A model generated the notes under the pieces. That model searched no databases and had not been told where the DNA came from. It saw nothing but the letters and a program-made list of their open reading frames with translations. A stretch of DNA of 7,998 bases, taken from the NCBI GenBank assembly GCA_947624635.1, contig CANQLF010000031.1:1-7998 (forward strand). Reading direction: 5' to 3'. The position numbers and the translations under genes are program-made. This document shows positions 6,883 to 7,998 of this stretch, one piece after another; within the stretch, counting starts at the first letter, position 1; the number at the start of each line of letters is the position of its first letter. The DNA is from an uncultured Bacilli bacterium. Lineage in GTDB: Bacteria; Bacillota_I; Bacilli_A; RF39; UBA660.

Positions 6883-6907
6883 AAAGTGAACTTTTTTTCA
6901 CTTTTTT
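6881..6907 (+). terminator. Rho-independent terminator of the LysM gene
   Basis: AAAAAGTGAA (6881-6890) pairs with TTCACTTTTT (6897-6906) around a six-base T-rich loop, and more T follow after a single C. The left arm overlaps the TAA stop codon. Its right arm and T-run are also the first bases of the duplicated leader. Confidence 0.8.
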
Positions 6908-6981
6908 CTTTTTTGTTGAAAAAAAGAAGCAAAAGTTAATAGTTTTAGCGTTTATATAATTAGGAGGTATTAAAATTGACA
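6901..6981 (+). repeat. Duplicated leader, copy A, before the first Rpn gene
   Basis: This 81-base sequence recurs at 7903-7983. It contains a T-rich/A-rich hairpin (6901-6935, loop GTTG), a conserved block AAAAGTTAATAGTTTTAGCG (6931-6950), the RBS TAGGAGG and the TTG start plus one codon. Against copy B it has one T fewer and one A more in the hairpin arms, and one substitution just before the RBS. The conservation outside the gene implies recent duplication of a gene-plus-leader unit, or selection on the leader. A TTGAAA word at 6916-6921 could be a -35, but no good -10 follows. Confidence 0.9.
6961..6967 (+). promoter_or_regulatory. RBS that sets the TTG start at 6976
   Basis: TAGGAGG stands eight bases before TTG at 6976. 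The first in-frame ATG is codon 15, within the conserved N-terminus of the family, and has no RBS. The same arrangement precedes the next gene at 7963-7969, which supports TTG as the real start of both. Confidence 0.85.
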
Positions 6982-7872
6982 AAAGTAACACAATTTATTC
7001 CACTTACTTCAAATACTATGTTCAAAGAATTATTCGGTAAAAATAAAAGATATGTTTCACTGTTATTATCATGGCAATTAGAACTAGATTATAAATATGT
7101 ATATAAGAATATACAATACATAGATAAATATCTAGGAATAGATAAAAGTATTAAAGATTATAAATTTGAAACAGATGTTATAGTAGTATTAGATGATACA
7201 TTTTATAATATTGAAATGAATAATGGATACTGGCCTGGATTAGAAAATAGAAATCTAGCATATTTAAATAGAATATTCACATCACAATTTAATAAGGGAG
7301 ATGATAAAGAAGTATTTAATAAAGCGAAGAAAGTAATACAAATAAATTATAATAGTTATAATGAACCAAAAGATAAAAATAATGGTGAATCAGTAATGTA
7401 TGATTTAATAAATGAAGTTGTAACATCAGATAGAGAAAGTCAAATAAATATAAATCTTGCAAAAGTAAAAGAGAAGAGTTATAATAAAGTTACCAAGAAA
7501 TTAACAGGCATAGAAAAGATAGCTAGAGTATTATTAAGTGAAAATAGGAAGGATGTAGATTTTGAAATGAATGAAGAAACAGAAAAGCTATTAGAAAAAA
7601 TAGAAGAGTTAAGTAGTAAAGTAAAAATAATTGGTGCATACAATAAAGAAAAAGAAGAAGCCATGATAAAAAGAAGTATAGCTTCTCAAGCAATGGAAGA
7701 TGGAATAAGTAAAGGAATTAGACAGGGAATCAGCCAAGGAATTAGTCAAGGTATCAATCAAGGAATAACTAAAACAGTAAAGAATATGCTAAAAAAGAAC
7801 TTGGACATAGATACTATTTCAGAAGTAAGTGGAATGAGCAAAAATGATATTTTAAAGTTAAAAACCTCTTAA
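6976..7872 (+). CDS. Rpn family PD-(D/E)XK nuclease/transposase-like protein
   Basis: The 298-residue protein has the layout of Rpn (recombination-promoting nuclease, formerly putative transposase) proteins. The N-terminus carries TSNTMFKELFGKNK (11-24). The nuclease core is D67 in FETDVIVV and E80 in YNIEMNNGYW; the residue after EM, usually Q in the family, is N82. A helical middle part ends in a charged segment (MNEETEKLLEKIEELSSKVK, 198-217). Six tetrapeptide repeats (GISK, GIRQ, GISQ, GISQ, GINQ, GITK, 243-266) follow, then a small helical end, MLKKNLDIDTISEVSGMSKN (271-290). Rpn proteins are DNA endonucleases linked to recA-independent recombination and, in E. coli, phage defence. No signal peptide. 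The start is TTG behind a strong RBS. A second copy begins downstream, so this is the first visible member of a tandem family. Confidence 0.9.
   Translation: MTKVTQFIPLTSNTMFKELFGKNKRYVSLLLSWQLELDYKYVYKNIQYIDKYLGIDKSIKDYKFETDVIVVLDDTFYNIEMNNGYWPGLENRNLAYLNRIFTSQFNKGDDKEVFNKAKKVIQINYNSYNEPKDKNNGESVMYDLINEVVTSDRESQININLAKVKEKSYNKVTKKLTGIEKIARVLLSENRKDVDFEMNEETEKLLEKIEELSSKVKIIGAYNKEKEEAMIKRSIASQAMEDGISKGIRQGISQGISQGINQGITKTVKNMLKKNLDIDTISEVSGMSKNDILKLKTS
7702..7773 (+). repeat. Six 12-base tandem repeats in the Rpn gene
   Basis: Units starting at 7702, 7714, 7726, 7738, 7750 and 7762 each encode Gly-Ile-(Ser/Arg/Asn/Thr)-(Lys/Gln). The unit is a whole number of codons, so gain or loss of copies keeps the frame. 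Glycine-rich tetrapeptide repeats at this place are common in Rpn proteins and join the nuclease to a short helical end. Confidence 0.9.
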
Positions 7873-7882
7873 TATTTTATTT

Positions 7883-7909
7883 AAAAAGTAATATAAAAGT
7901 TACTTTTTT
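7883..7909 (+). terminator. Rho-independent terminator of the first Rpn gene
   Basis: AAAAAGTAA (7883-7891) pairs with TTACTTTTT (7900-7908) around an eight-base loop, followed by T, C and seven T. It parallels the hairpin at 6881-6907 in design and likewise runs into the duplicated leader. Confidence 0.75.
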
Positions 7910-7983
7910 CTTTTTTTGTTGAAAAAAGAAGCAAAAGTTAATAGTTTTAGCGTTTATATAAGTAGGAGGTATTAAAATTGACA
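7903..7983 (+). repeat. Duplicated leader, copy B, before the second Rpn gene
   Basis: This is nearly identical to 6901-6981: same length, same hairpin, same RBS spacing and same TTG start. One arm of the hairpin has seven T and the other six A, the reverse of copy A (six T, seven A). The base before TAGGAGG is G instead of T, which turns TATAAT into TATAAG. Confidence 0.9.
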
Positions 7984-7998
7984 GATATAATTAAATTT
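7978..7998 (+). CDS. Start of a second gene with an Rpn-type leader, cut by the window edge
   Basis: TTG at 7978, eight bases after TAGGAGG (7963-7969), opens a frame reading MTDIIKF before the window ends. Leader, RBS, start codon and second codon (Thr) match the Rpn gene upstream, whose protein begins MTKVTQF. A second Rpn family member is therefore likely, but only seven codons are visible and its identity rests on the shared leader. Confidence 0.6.

Noticed and set aside
6955..6960. TATAAT in leader copy A as a -10 box
   Set aside because: It directly abuts the RBS, so transcripts from it would start within or just after the Shine-Dalgarno sequence, and it is TATAAG in copy B.

Overview
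The window is very AT-rich DNA with AGGAGG-type ribosome binding sites, TTG and GTG starts beside ATG, simple hairpin-plus-T-run terminators and the standard bacterial stop codons. This points to a low-GC Bacillota (Clostridia- or Bacilli-like, possibly an uncultured gut lineage). Species cannot be fixed from the sequence.

Left part (1-1719) is decayed accessory DNA. It opens with the 3' end of an unrecognised gene (1-255). A 227-base non-coding stretch with one terminator-like hairpin follows. Next is a clear remnant of a MobV/Pre-type plasmid relaxase (about 483-677), whose histidine motif is interrupted by TAA. This remnant runs directly into a KilA-N family gene (about 640-1473) that has lost the usual N-terminal residues of its family. 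The join looks like a deletion or illegitimate recombination scar.

Middle part (1720-4434) holds three unrecognised plus-strand genes. They are a 382-residue protein with a strong RBS (1720-2868), a 131-residue protein (2991-3386), and a 317-residue protein (3481-4434) behind a near-consensus sigma-A promoter. Between the first two lies a 21-codon ORF that looks like the severed N-terminus of a GNAT acetyltransferase. This segment therefore also carries gene debris.

Right-centre part (4435-6907) is a cell-wall module of two divergent genes without signal peptides. The minus-strand gene combines an N-terminal beta-sandwich-like domain, a SpoIID-like domain and a peptidoglycan-binding domain. 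The plus-strand gene has two peptidoglycan-binding domains and four LysM repeats. A strong symmetrical hairpin at 4449-4487 serves as a shared terminator between the convergent genes on its two sides.

Right end (6881-7998) begins a tandem series of Rpn-family (PD-(D/E)XK nuclease) genes. One complete gene (6976-7872) and the first seven codons of a second (7978 onward) are each preceded by a terminator and by a nearly identical 81-base leader. Both appear to start with TTG. The complete Rpn protein has a glycine-rich tetrapeptide repeat near its C-terminus and an in-frame internal ATG that could make a short C-terminal product, as described for other Rpn genes.

No complete new multi-gene system can be demonstrated. 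The most distinctive items are the leader-plus-TTG Rpn repeat unit, the relaxase/KilA-N scar and the unrecognised trio.
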